Assembly (NCBI GenBank): GCA_007922225.1
Contig: ML679956.1
Coordinates: forward strand, 13,861,049-13,925,048
Reading direction: 5' to 3'
DNA from: Emydura subglobosa
Taxonomy: Eukaryota; Chordata; Testudines; Chelidae
DNA: 64,000 bases
Both the position numbers and the translations under genes were made by a program. Below, piece by piece: positions 10,633 through 22,499 of the stretch. The notes under the pieces were generated by a model that searched no databases, had not been told where the DNA came from, and saw only the letters and a program-made list of their open reading frames with translations. Position 1 is the stretch's first letter. Every line of letters begins with the position of its first letter.

Positions 10633-11509
10633 TATAAAGAACTTTGGAAAGGTAAGGTCTATCAATGAGAAGTATCAATGTGCTGATATACGATTGTGTA
10701 TGTAATTGTTCCTTGGACCCTGCAAATTTGGCCTCTCCCCTAGATAAATAGTTGGATGATTAACTGTGTCCACAGTCTCAGCCTTCTCTGCCACCTCCAT
10801 AAATAATTATTGTCTTACAGGTTGGTAGAGGTCATTAGGAGAATACTTTACTTCCTTTTATCCCTGTTTTTAGATGACTTCTTGGTCATGTCCCTTTCAA
10901 CTATGTCATTTTCATGGAAAACTAAATGTCAGATATTGAATGATAGTGCATTTTCAGTTGGGCAGTTGTACTCTTATTTTGTGATATTATGATAGCAACA
11001 CCTGCCTGTGAGATCACAAGGCTTGATAATTGTGGCTTCCTCTTAGGGCTGTCAGGCGTGTCTTTCGCTTACCTCTTGTTCAGAATACAGTATCATGTTT
11101 ATTTGAGCAACTATGATCGTATTAATTTATACATGATTTAATTTTCTTCCTGTAGAAAGGCAAATCTTAACTTGCTTTTGTTGGTTTTTTAAAACCTTTA
11201 ATACTTTTAGTCTGAGTTATGTTTGAGACCAACTCCTTGAGCTTTGTCTTGATGCGCATTTGCACTCAATTACTTTATTTTTTTAGGCATTTCATGTTGG
11301 AAAACAGATGTTTGTCTTTGCCATCATTGGTTCTTGACATTATCTTTCCCCACACAAAAACAGCTAAAAACACAGGTTTTCCCAAAGGAGTGTTTTTAAT
11401 ATCATCTCTAGTTCTTTGTCCTTTCTCCATTTGCCTTTTTAAAAATAACCATCCTCTATTAATTTTGCAAATGTTTTGTGGTTTTTTTAATGTATAGTGC
11501 AGTTTTGCA
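10633..11509. other. Intron segment, no recognised feature
   Basis: AT-rich TCAIM intron. The open frames at 10810-10992 and 11219-11497 are hydrophobic, Phe/Leu-rich by composition and resemble no known protein. Confidence 0.35.
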
Positions 11510-12714
11510 GAAGTGCTGCTCCTGGAGCATGAAGATCAAAAGCCCAATGTGTATAAAGGAAAGGCTAACCAATTCCTGGGTGTGTTTATTCTGAGCTAAG
11601 GCTGTTATGAAGTTGTAACAATAGAAAAACCCTTCGGGAGGTTTGAAAGTCTGATCACCTGCCAGGTTTTGTTATAGTTGTGACCCAGGGACCTTTTGAG
11701 CCCAACTGCCAAACAGCACAGGTGGTATGTAGGATTGCATAGGAATACTCTGGGTCAGATATCTTCATAAAAGTTTACCAAAGGTTGGCATATGAGGTCT
11801 CTACCAAGAGCCAGTTGTCCACTGATTGTCATAATCGTGAAATGTATGTACAGATAATATTTAAGAAGTTGTGTCTACACTGAAAATTATGTTCTTAAAG
11901 TATTGGAGTTAATGCAAGTCACCAGGAGATGATGTGCCTTTCAGGCAGGAGGTAACTCCCGGTCTGGCCATTTATATATTGTATGCCTCACTCTGTATGC
12001 CTATTTGAGAGATTGGGAAAATCTATAAGAGAGGAAATCTACAGAAGAAACTAACAGCAGAAGGTGTCTGCTTTATGAATAAAGACAAAGGATTGGTCTG
12101 GTATATTCTGGAATGCAGACATGCACTGAATCTTTCATTTAGGATGCAAACTGACAGCATGCATGTCTCATTTAAAAAGGGTCATAGCCAGCCAGGCTGT
12201 AAAGCGCTGCAAGGATTTTGAGTGAGCAATAGTCTACTAGACATGAGAGTATCCTGTTAATTAAGTCTGACTCTAGATTGTGTGTTATGATGTTATTTAG
12301 TATGTAACCATTGGTTTAGAATATTTCTACTTGTTACTATTTGAGTCTGTATGCTTTGTTAAATAAACTTGTATTTGATTTCACTGTAAGCAGTCCTAAG
12401 CACTGTGAGATAAGTGGAGTGGTGATCTGAGGTGGGACTGGTAAACTGGGGGTATACTGTTTCTTTGGAAGCCACAAATCAGTGAATACTGCATTTGTCC
12501 CGCAGACCAGGGGCTGGACACTCCAGGTAGACCCTCGGAGGGCTCGAGGGCTAGCGTATGCCTGTCCCTAACCTCCACAGAATGACAGTGGGCCTGAGAG
12601 GCCTAGGGGGAATGCTTGTATTGCCAGTGGCTGGTGAAGTTGGGAAACTGACCCACGGCAGGCACAGACCAGGCAGGTGGTAGAAAGGTGCCTCACAACC
12701 CTGGGAAATGTTAC
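11510..12714 (+). mobile_element. Possible LTR-derived repeat
   Basis: Weakly supported. The end (cctcacaaccctgggaaatgttaca) resembles the ACA terminus of an LTR, an AATAAA lies at 12362-12367 inside it, and the GC-rich tail differs from the AT-rich intron around it. I find no second copy, target duplication or coding region. The left boundary is a guess. Confidence 0.3.
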
Positions 12715-13099
12715 AATGGTGAACTGGGCAATATTTACAATAGTTAGCTTAAAGTTACTTTATTTCATACAAATAATAATGAACTAATGATTGTTTCCTG
12801 AGTGCATGCAGTGTAAATGTGGTATTGTCCAAATATTGATACTTGTCTAAAATAGTCTCTATAAGCTAAGACTCTAAATAGCAAAACTACACGGGGAGGG
12901 AAAGGAAATACTAGGTGAAGTTTGTGTCAAAAAAATCCTTGATTTTAAGCTTTCAGAATGAGAGTCTCCAATTGATGAGAGTAACAAAAGCTCCTCATTT
13001 TTGTAGATGCTGTGAAGATTTAATGTTGGTGAAACATAATAGTATTGTTAAGGCTTAAATCATTACGGAAAGTGACTAAAAACTGTGTTTCATTATTAG

Positions 13100-13191
13100 G
13101 ACACACAGTGGTATTTACTGACTGCTCAGGTATGAGTGCAGCAGGCCATGTCATGCTAGGAACAATGGATGTTCACCACCACTGGATCAAA
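13100..13191 (+). CDS. TCAIM: TCAIM exon (second in the window)
   Basis: A 92-nt exon with acceptor AG at 13098-13099 and donor GTAAGA at 13192. The first two bases complete a Gly codon begun in the exon ending at 4027. It then reads HTVVFTDCSGMSAAGHVMLG and TMDVHHHWIK, a very characteristic TCAIM block. It ends on a codon boundary, matching the next exon. The preceding intron (4028-13099) is 9 kb long, nearly 4 kb of it DIRS copy 1 and 1 kb CR1. Confidence 0.9.
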
Positions 13192-15849
13192 GTAAGATAA
13201 TTTCAGATAAAGGATAGTTAATATTTTTCTTAATTTAGTTAATGGCGCCTTGTATAAATGAATTTTGGTTATAAACCTTTTAAAAATAAAACCTTAATTG
13301 TTACAGGTAACTGGTAAGTAACTTAATGCAATGCATGTAGTTTCTATATTCAGCATAACTTGATACATTGTATTCTAAACCTAATCCTTTGCAGTAGATG
13401 TTAATAATAATCATAATCTTTATGGTTGGGTTTTTAATGCAGTTTCTGCTAGTAAAATCAATTACTTGTCTTATGCTAAGGGTGAACAAAACTGGCTTTT
13501 TCACTGTTTAGAATGCAACATGATCATGCACTAATGAAACATTTTTTCATCCCTAAAATGTCTCACCTAGCCATAAAAAAACCGCTATCACTGGGAACTT
13601 AATGGGAGTTTTGCTGTTTATTTCAGTGGGAGTTGTGTTGATCAGACTCTTTTTTTTGCAACATCTGCTAAACTCTCTCTGTACCCAACACTCTATCTTG
13701 TTCACTTACTAGCCACCTTAGACTGAAAGAATTCCTTTGTGTCTCCTTTATTTACACACCTTTGTAAGTATTTATTTTTGTTGTTGTTGTTGCACACAGG
13801 CTGTGGCAAACTCTACATTAAACTGTGACAAACTCTATGATGGCTTTAATAATATATGGTTTCCAAAGACCTTTCAAGAGCAACGTTTTAACATAATACT
13901 CAGATACCCAGATATTACTTAATTAAATGTCTGAAAATATTTGTCGCTAAAATTTGTCATTTTATTCAAAGATGATTTTCATATATTTAGTAGTCCCAGT
14001 GAATTTAAATTTACCAATGTACAGTTCAATGAAATGAACTGTAGAAGTTGAAGGGGGGATTTATATAGAGTACATGCAGAATTATCACAGTTAGTACCAA
14101 TGAGTTTCAGTTCACTATTGTCAGTTCTTGGACCGTATAACTAAGTAGCATTAGATCACCTGAAAAGTTAACTCCCTTTATGAAAGTCTTTTGAAAGGAG
14201 TGAAAGGGGTTAAAATTAAAAAAGAAAGAAGGGGACGTGGGGGGTGAGTTACCTTGCTTGGAAATTTACAGTGCTTCAGTGCAGAAACATAAGATTCCTA
14301 TCTTATATCCTGCAGTTAACGTTGTAATCAACTACTCAACACAAAATTCTCTAGCAGTTCCTTGTCCAGGTAGGCTCAGTGGTGTGAGAGGTTACTGTTA
14401 ACTCTCTTTTTCCTGTTTTGTTAATATGAATGATTTATATCTCTGGTAAATTGAGAAGTTGGAATTAAATGCAAAATTCATTCAAAAGCATGTTGAATAG
14501 AAAAAGTTTGAGTGAACGTGCTTTGGATGTTTATGCTTTTTAATAAAAGCTGCATGTTAAGATTCCAAACTACCAATTTGTCTAAATAAAAAGATAAATT
14601 ACAACTTCTAATGATTTTTTTAAAATTGAGTAGGAAGCTGATGTTTTGAGACTAGTATAGGACAATATGTGACAAAAAGTCTTTAAGTTAAATTCTTAAA
14701 AGGTGAATTCTCTTTCTTTTTTGAGATATTGTAGTTAAAACTAATGAAAAATTGGCCAGCTTAATTAGAAACAACTTAAAATAACTTTAAAAGTCGCCTG
14801 CTTTGTCATCCTATTCAAAAGGTAATAACTGCGTTACCTGTATAATCAGATTGGACCACCTGCTGCAAATTATCATCGAAACTGCAGCTTTCACTGTGAC
14901 TCCTTCATTTTGGAAATAATGAAACATTGATGAATATTGCTAAATTAGCTGTTCATTCTGAGGTATAATCACTATTTGCGAGATCTGCTTTCATTCTTAT
15001 CTGGCCAGAATTTGCTGTTTGGAAGGTCTTGTCTAAGGTCAGACTTCACCAGTTGAACTAAATCTCTCATTTTTATAAAATTAAACCAATCCTAAACCAA
15101 AATAACAGTAAGTATACACAATCTTGCACTGGTTTAACTAAATTGGTTTAAAAACACACCTTTACTTAAACCAGTGCAAGTCTGTATGTAGACAAGGCTG
15201 TACTTCAACTTTACCATTCCTAGAAGGCAAAGTTAAGCTTGTGCGTGATCTGATGTATAATAATTGTGAAAGGGTACGCTCATGGGAGTAGAGGGTATTT
15301 ACTATTAAGTGTCTCAACTTTATATTTCCTTGCTTGTGTGGATTTGTGTCAAGTGTGTGTCAACCCTAACTGCTTCAGAAGAATATTTTGTGCATACATT
15401 TCCTAGGGGTTTTTTTAATGGTTGACTGGGCAAAGGCACTGGATTAGAGGGAGGTGGTGGATCTGTAGGGCTAGAAATGCAGTGAGAGAACACTTTTTTT
15501 AATCTGTCAGCAGATGTGCATGAGCCCTCATGTCAGTGGCTGCATGTGAATGCTACTTTGCAGGATAAAATCCAGCAAAAAAGCATAGCTCCTCAGATAT
15601 TCCATGTAACCCTTCCTCTGCCCCCTAACCTCCCAAAAAAACCATTGTCTTCCGTTCACCTATCCCCGCCAATCATGTTTGTGTTCACAGTGCATAAAAC
15701 TTAATTGTAACATTTTAGATTCCCTGTTTGCATCATTAGATACTTCATTTTCTTTAGGGTTTCTTCTGTTGTGAGTTAATAAGCATTTAATTTCTTGGAG
15801 CAATTTTTAATGTGTGTGTAATATAGGAAATGTATTTTTGTGTGTGCAG
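13192..15849. other. Intron, mostly unremarkable
   Basis: An intron of 2.66 kb. Apart from the palindromic repeat at about 15020-15205 I see only AT-rich single-copy-looking sequence and a T-rich tract around 13770-13800. The small open frames in it match nothing I know. Confidence 0.5.
15020..15205. repeat. Palindromic MITE-like repeat
   Basis: cttgcactggtttaa (15123-15137) and its exact reverse complement ttaaaccagtgcaag (15166-15180) form a 15-bp stem with a 28-base loop. The outer edges (gtcttgtctaagg and tgtagacaaggc) are roughly inverted too. The wording resembles the repeat at 63634-63895, so it belongs to a dispersed non-autonomous DNA-transposon-like family. Confidence 0.5.
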
Positions 15850-16082
15850 ATTTTTGAGAAATTGCCTAGCTATTATAAACTTCAAAAGAAGGTGCTGCTT
15901 TTGGAGGACCGTATAAGTCATCTTCTAGGAGGTATACAAATAACATACATTGAAGAGCTGCAACCACTGTTAACTCTTGAAGAGTATTACACCATTCTCG
16001 ATGCTTTCTGTAATAGATTGCTTAACAGTAGACTACCTTTTCACCCTCGTAGTCTGCGTGGCTTGCAAATGATTCTAGAAAG
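15850..16082 (+). CDS. TCAIM: TCAIM exon (third in the window)
   Basis: A 233-nt exon with acceptor AG at 15848-15849 and a consensus GTAAGT donor at 16083. It begins IFEKLPSYYKLQKKVLLLED and continues through LLGGIQITYIEELQPLLTLE to RSLRGLQMILE. The middle is rich in Leu and probably helical. It ends two bases into a codon, completed as Ser by the next exon. The apparent Met upstream at 15814 lies in the intron. Confidence 0.92.
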
Positions 16083-17170
16083 GTAAGTGTCTTCAGGATA
16101 GCTGCTTCTGTGAAGCCTTTTGGTCATTTTACACTCTGGACTGATTATGTATTGCTCTTAGTAATATTACGAAGTCTCATTTGGTGCAGTATTGTTCCTT
16201 TGGCATTTTCACATCCCCTGTTGGTTGTAATGCATTTTACATTTCTAATGTTGCATCAGGAAATCTTAACTGCCTGCATCAAGTTAATTAAGATTGCATA
16301 CTGTTTATAGGTTCTGCATACACTACAACTTACTAGGCACTATCAGTCCTGTTTCTTAATGATGTAAGTGTGTCAAACAGTTTTTCTTGAGTTGGAGTGG
16401 TTAGGTAGAAAGAAATCATGCACTTCCAGTGGGGATAGCATTTTTGTCTTTCTAAACTCATCTGTACAGTTTGTTAAATCTATTCAGTGTTTTTATCTGT
16501 CATACATAGACACAAATATGTGCATCTAATAAGGCACTGTAGTTCAATGAGGGAGAAGTCCCCAGCCAGGCATATTTATTTAGGCTTTGTTTATGTGACT
16601 CAGATACTGTGCTATTGCTAAGAGAGCACTTGGCTAGAATTCATTTCAGATCCAGCTTTTCATCCACCTATTGTGCTAGTTGGCAAACTAAAACAGAATT
16701 TATTAATGTATGAGATCATTAGACAGGTTGAACACAGGATTCAAGAATTGCAGTTGCAGTTGTTGTAAAGGTGCTGTCAAGACATGTTAAAAATTTTGCT
16801 TTTAGCAGTCTTAAAATTGTTAATCTAATGGAGAAAGTCCTCTGAAATCTAAATCTTTGTTTAAGTCTCTGATATATTATCTGGAAAAAGTGAGTTTTTT
16901 GAGTCAGTAGTTTGTCTTGGCCCTGCAACAGGAAACTAAAATGTATCTTTTGAGTTGCTTCTGCAGATCTGCACTTCTGAAACTTAAAAAAAGTAGAACA
17001 CCTAAAATAACATTCTGTACTCAAGCCTCAAACCTTTACCAAAGAATTATTTAGAATTTATTGATCATGTAGGATTTTTTATCCTTAATTCCTCATTCTG
17101 TTATCCATGTCAAATATTTTAATACAAAATATAATACATCTATTTTAACTTGAATCATTTTTCATTACAG
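16083..17170. other. Intron, no recognised feature
   Basis: A 1.09-kb intron of AT-rich sequence without a repeat or RNA gene that I can identify. Confidence 0.5.
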
Positions 17171-17302
17171 TGATAGATATGCTCCAAGTTTGCATGAACT
17201 TGGGCATTTTAACATCCCAACTGTGTGTGATCCAGCAACCCTTCAGTGGTTTATTATTACCAAAGCGCAACAAGCAAGAGAGAATCTGAAAAGAAAGGAA
17301 GA
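17171..17302 (+). CDS. TCAIM: TCAIM exon (fourth in the window)
   Basis: A 132-nt exon with acceptor CAG ending at 17170 and donor GTAAGT at 17303. It reads DRYAPSLHELGHFNIPTVCD then PATLQWFIITKAQQARENLK and ends RKEE, with a basic helical tail. This is the most diagnostic stretch for TCAIM in the window. The first base finishes the Ser codon split across the intron, and the last two bases begin a Glu codon completed at 24608. Confidence 0.93.
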
Positions 17303-18145
17303 GTAAGTATTCTCAGCAAGTTTGTACAGAAGCTCTTGTGTTTCTCTTCTACTTCTTGTATTACTGAATAATTTGTTTTACATCTATAACAATAAGAGAA
17401 CTTTGAGGACATATAAAAGGAGTTGACTTTTCCCATTTCTGTTACCAACAAGAATTGGTCAAATAAAAAATATTACCTCACTCACCTTGTCTCTCTGTTT
17501 TACCCAACTATCATTTGTTATGAACTGCTGCTCAACTGGCTAACTCCTTATCAGTTTGCATAGCAGCTATATTTCACTGAAAAATTGAAGGTTTTTTTGT
17601 TTATAAGACATAATGAAACTTTTTCTTGATGATTTTAAAGTAATCTTGCTGAAGTATGCAGAGACACAATGATTTCCACAATTGAGCATTCTTTGTTGAA
17701 TATGGAAATACTTTATGGTACATACAAGTATTTTAAAGGTTTAACAGAAATACTGTTTTTAAAATCTCTCTCGATGGTCCTGATTTCTTAATACGGACCC
17801 AAATTAGAAATAAATATATTTTAAAACAAAACAGCTGAAAATTATTTCCCCTTTTGTACTTATGTGGCAAGACCTGAATTCAGAGTTAGTGAAATCACAA
17901 ACACCTAAAGCAGCATAAGCATGCAACTCCCTTCATTGTTCAGGAGCTTGCAGTGTAATCAGTATTTCAGGAGAAAGTCAGAACCCAGAGTTTTTAATAC
18001 AAATCTAAACAATTAAAATTGATCTTTAAGGACCCAACCCACAGCTGGATCAATGCAGGCTGCCCCGATGCTCATGCCGAGTTTTAGGCAGGTGTAAGGG
18101 GCTGCCTAGACTAATCCAGTTGCAGAATCATGCCTAAATGTGTAA
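17303..18145. other. Intron segment, no recognised feature
   Basis: This is the start of the 7.3-kb last intron. It is AT-rich, with no repeat family recognised before about 18146. Confidence 0.4.
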
Positions 18146-18436
18146 TTTTTAAGGCCTGGCTTGCCCTTAAAAATAGGTAGACATAGCTACATTGGTCAAG
18201 GGGTGAAATATCTACACCCCTTACCAACATAGCTGTGCTGACCTAACCCACAGGCTAGATGCATGTATGTCAATGGAAGAGTACTTCTGCCAATATAGCT
18301 ATTATCATTTGGAGAGGTGGTGTTTCTACACCAATGGAAAAACCCCTTATGTTGGTGTAGGCTGTGCTTGCATTATAAAGGGTCATGCTGGCATAGCATG
18401 CAGTAACATAGTTATGTTGGTATAGTCTCCATAAGG
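18146..18436. repeat. MITE-like repeat
   Basis: Repeated and partly inverted wording, such as ttggtcaaggggtgaaatat and ctacaccccttaccaacatagc with later ttatgttggtgtaggctg, is the pattern of a non-autonomous DNA transposon common in turtles and other sauropsids. The exact ends and target duplication could not be set. It directly precedes the truncated left edge of DIRS copy 2. Confidence 0.5.
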
Positions 18437-18499
18437 GAGACACATTCTAAGTCTGTACATATATCCTGTTAATGATCTGGGTTTTAAGCACAGCACATG

Positions 18500-19800
18500 T
18501 GAAACTGATTGCTGTAGGATTTGCAGGGGATGCCATCCAATGACCAAGAAGGAGAGGAACGTTAGACTTAAACGTCTCCTTATGGAGGCAGCTCTCCATC
18601 CCCCAACTAGCTCCAGGCCACACAGACCTGGCACCCAGTAACATGGTGTGGAGTGTGATGGCCTCTGTTAGAGAGTCTATGGTGCCAAAAAAGAGCTTGG
18701 CACTGAGAAACCCTGGCACTGGCATTCCCTATCATCGAAAATGACCTGGCACCACTCCCCTCTCCGGTGCCTCACAAGAGGCATGAAAAGACTGATAGAG
18801 GGCATTCACCCACAGTGAAGGCAACGGGGAGGGACAGCGCTAACGGTGTGCATCCCACCCTGGGGCACCTAGCGCCTACCCCACCAGAGGTGGCACTATT
18901 GACTGTGGACCCACAGAGCGCTCCATTGAGTATGGCACAACTCATCCATAAGGGAGAGTCAGATGGAAGAGTTGGACCTTCCTTCCACACCTGACTCTTT
19001 TGAGGTGGCTAGGGACCTGATAGTCATGACAGCACATCAGTGCCCCACCAGAATAGAGAGAATGATGGAATTAAGACGTCCGACACTTGCTGCAGTGCCA
19101 TCTAGAGGCAAGCCTACCATGATGCTGCATCAGTTGCCTTCCCTTTGGCACCGCTCTCCGTCACTGCCTCACACAGTACCACCATGGTCCCCAAGCTCGG
19201 TATCAATGGACTGAGAGGCGGAGTCATACACCTCCGAGCGTAGTTGGCACCAGTCGGAGCAGCACCGCTACAGGGAGGAGAAGGGGCGCAGGCCTCCTTC
19301 ATGGAACCTTGGCCAATGCAATGGCCCTTTTGGACCCCATGGGCATACCACAAGGCCCAGGGGTCTTACTCTGTGTTCCCACTTGGTCGCCTCTGATAAA
19401 CCGGCTCCCTGATCGCATGGGAATGCTTGACACTGCCCAGCAGTAACACAGACATCAAGATCGACACCAAGGCTGGCGTGGAGTTCAGTGCAGAGTCTAG
19501 CATTGGGGCTGGACCCCAGCACCAAGCATGTCAATCCAGCACAGGGTGAAACTCGTGACCCAGAGGGTCAGGAAGACACAGTATCACTTAGGACATCCTC
19601 CTCATCTTCCCTCGACGAGGCGGTGGCAGGGACTTCAACCACGCTACCCCCAGTGGACAGTAGGTCTTGCCAGGATCTATTGCAAAGAGTGGCTTGGAAC
19701 CTAGGATTCCAAGCGGAAGAAGTGAAGAAGTCAGTGGATCCTGTGGTGGGCATTTTAGCACCAGAGGGCCCCTGAAGGGTGGCACTGCCCCTCATTAAAA
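18500..19800 (+). pseudogene. DIRS gag N-terminal remnant and linker (copy 2)
   Basis: At 18510-18600 the text aligns by eye with the end of the gag Cys/His module and the MEAAL segment of copy 1, but the Cys pattern is lost. The linker to about 19780 is frameshifted. The open frame 19488-19775 keeps a recognisable stretch (QDLLQRVAWNLGFQAEEVKK) equivalent to the helical segment at 7340-7400 in copy 1. Confidence 0.5.
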
Positions 19801-19928
19801 CCATTCAGAATACCACCAAAATATTGTGGTAGACACCAGCCTCTATCTCCTCCCCCTTCACCTCCCCCTCCCCCCCACACACACACAGAGCTGAGGGGAT
19901 AGAAAGAAAGTACTTTGCACTCTCCAAA

Positions 19929-20654
19929 GTGCGTGAATTCCTCTTTACCCACCCACAGCCAGGGTTGCTGGTAGTAGCAGCAGTAAACAAGAAAGAGAGG
20001 CAGAGACTGCAAGGCCCAATGTCCAAGAACAGGAAGAAGCTGGACCTCTTCGTTAGGAAGGTGTACTCCACTGGGGGCCTCCAGCTTTGTATCACAAACC
20101 AACAAGTGATATTGAGCCAATATAATTTTAATTCATGGGAGATCATGACAAGGTTCAAAGAGCTGCTCCCAGCCTATTCCAAATCAGAATTCGGAGCGGT
20201 TATGGAAGAGGGCCAGGCAGTGGCAAGGGCCTCATTGCTGGCCACCCTGGATGTGGAGGACTCAGCCATGCAACCCATGTCATTCGAGCTCGCCATGAGA
20301 AGGAGCTCTTGGCTGCAGGTATTGGTCCTCCTCCCAGAGGTCCAACAAACAATTCAAGACTTTTCATTTGAAGGTTTGGGGTTGTTTCCAAAACAGACGG
20401 ACTCCAGACTCCACAGTCTGAAGGATTCAATGGCAACAGTGAAATCCTTAGAGCTTCATGCGCCATCCACTCAAAGGAAGCATTTTAAGCCCCATTCTTC
20501 TTGGTGGTTTTATCTAATGCAGCCTAGGCAGAACTACTCTGGGAAGCAGGGCAGAAATAATAAGTGTAGGACACCTCAACCTCCATCCAACCAAGGCCGG
20601 AGCTCAGCGAGGCAGTCCTCTGGCTCCAGGCAAGCATTTTGGGAGTGCGCCTAA
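19929..20654 (+). pseudogene. DIRS gag C-terminal block, LAP2alpha-like, 241-codon frame
   Basis: This is the longest intact gag segment in the window. From the Met at 19929 it reads REFLFTHPQPGLLVVAA, then KKLDLFVRKVYSTGGLQ, YNFNSWEIMTRFKELLP, a long helical central part, SWLQVLVLLPEVQQTIQDF, and a Gln/Asn/Ser-rich basic tail (residues about 180-235). It aligns in order with copies 1 and 4. The block is of the type domesticated as the LAP2alpha-specific part of TMPO. The frame is uninterrupted for 726 nt, but the start is internal to gag, since upstream codons are also homologous. No host function can be claimed. Confidence 0.7.
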
Positions 20655-20763
20655 GTCCGGCATACCAGATCAGATCCTGGATCCTTCTCCCTGCTTCCTG
20701 AACTGTCTATCACATTTCTATCATGCATGAGCTCAGATAACCTCAGACAGATGGGTACTGCGC

Positions 20764-21860
20764 ATGGTAGAATGGGGATATTCTCTCCAATTCTGTACCT
20801 CCCCTTCCTCCCATCCCCCTTCCTTGTCCCTCTTCAGGGACCCCTCTCGCAAGCAACTTCTTATGCAGGAGGTGCAAAGGAGCAGGAGCAGTAGAGGAGA
20901 TTCCTTGGGAACTAAAGGGAAAGAGGCTTTACTCCCAGTATTTCCAAAAGCCAAAGGGGGTCTGAAACCCATTTTTGACCTGTGAAACCTCAACAGATTC
21001 ATGGAGAAACTGAAGTTCTGCATGGTATCCTTGTCCACTATCATCCCTCTCTGGATGTGGAGGACTGGTATGCTGCCCTCAACTTGAAGGACACTTATTT
21101 TCATATATCAACAGTCCCATCACACAAAAGGTTCCTCAGGTTCATAATAAACTGCACTCATCAGTTTACAGTCCTCCTCTTCGACCTATCCGCAGCCCCT
21201 TCAGTGTTCATCAAGTGTATGGCGTTTGTTGCTGTCTTCCTAAGGAGACAACAGGTACAAAAGTTCCCGTATCTAGATGACTGGCTTGTCAAGATCCGCT
21301 CTAGGGAGCAGATAGAGGCACATGCCAACCTGATATGGTCGACCTTCAACACACTGGGTCTACAGCTAAATGTACCCAAGTCAACTTTATCCCCTACCCA
21401 AAGAATAGAGTTTTTATAAGAGCAGTCCTAGACTCGGTTCAGGCCAGGGCACTTCTGGCAGAATCTCCAGACCATTTGCTCCATTATAGAGGACTTCAGA
21501 CACTTCCCCACCACAATGACATGGAGCTTCTAGAAGCTCCTTGGTTACATGGCCTCCTGCATGTATGTGGTCAAGCACGTGAGGCTGCAGCTCAGACCTG
21601 TTCAGGCTTGGCTGGCATCAGCTTACCGGCCAAACAGAGACAAACTAGACAAGGTAGTTTCACTTCCCCCTTGGGTTGTCAAGTCCCTTGTGTGGTGGCT
21701 CAACCCTCAATCAATATGCATGAGAGTGCCCTTCTCCAGACCCCAGCCAGTGTTGTGTCTAATCAGACGCATCAGCACTGGGGTGGGGAGTGCATCTAGG
21801 AACCCTCAGGACTCAATGCCTCTGGTCTTGAGCAGAGCCATCATTCCACATCAACGTTAG
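20764..21860 (+). pseudogene. DIRS reverse transcriptase (copy 2)
   Basis: The remnant spans at least three frames. The 20764-20985 frame ends AKGGLKPIFDL and stops. The 20982-21419 frame gives DWYAALNLKDTYFHIS, FIINCTHQFTVLLFDLSAAP and KFPYLDDWLVK, so both catalytic motifs (the Asp of LKD and the YLDD palm motif) are visible. The 21549-21860 frame carries the thumb/connection (LRPVQAWLASAYRPNRDKLD). A stop after EFL at 21417-21419 and further shifts disable it. Confidence 0.8.
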
Positions 21861-22385
21861 GGAGCTGAAAACGGTTCACCTAGCATGCCAAACCTTCCAG
21901 TCCCAACTACAAGGCAAATGCGTATCAGTCATGATGGACAATACAACAGCAATGTTTTATATAAACAGACAGGGTAGAGCATGCTTCTCTCCCCTGTGTC
22001 AAGAAGCCCTCAAGCTGTGGGATTTCTGTATAGCTCACTCCATACACCTAGAGGCATCTTACCTCCCTGGATCCCAGAACAAGCCTGGCAGACCATCTCA
22101 ACAGATCCTTCCACTGCCACGAGTGGTCTATTCGCCTGGACATCATGAACAGCATCTTCCAGCAGTGGGGAATTCCACAAGTAGATTTGTTTGCAACAAG
22201 ACTCAACAGAAAGTGTCAGCAGTTTTGTTCATTGCTGAACCACAGCCCAGGCTTGATTATGGATGCATTCCTCCTTCCTTGGAAGGTCCACCAGCTTCAC
22301 ACGTTCCCGCCTTGCCCACTCATTCATAAGATCAGGAAGGACAGAGCATCTATCCTACTGATAGCCCCAGCCTGGCCCTGACAGC
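21861..22385 (+). pseudogene. DIRS RNase H and following domain (copy 2)
   Basis: MMDNTTAMFYINRQGRACFS at 21931 is the third-Asp motif of the RNase H fold in this family, followed by HLEASYLPGSQN. A second frame (22145-22381) carries QVDLFATRLNRKCQQFCS and KDRASILLIAPAWP, a conserved post-RNase H segment also found in copies 3 and 4. The first RNase H catalytic Asp region is frameshifted. Confidence 0.7.
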
Positions 22386-22499
22386 ACTGATATATGACGC
22401 TACTATGACTGTTGGTAGTTACTCCGATCACCCTGCCTTCGATGCCAGTCCTAATCACACAGGACTACAGCCACCTACAACATCCCAACTTCGAGTGTC

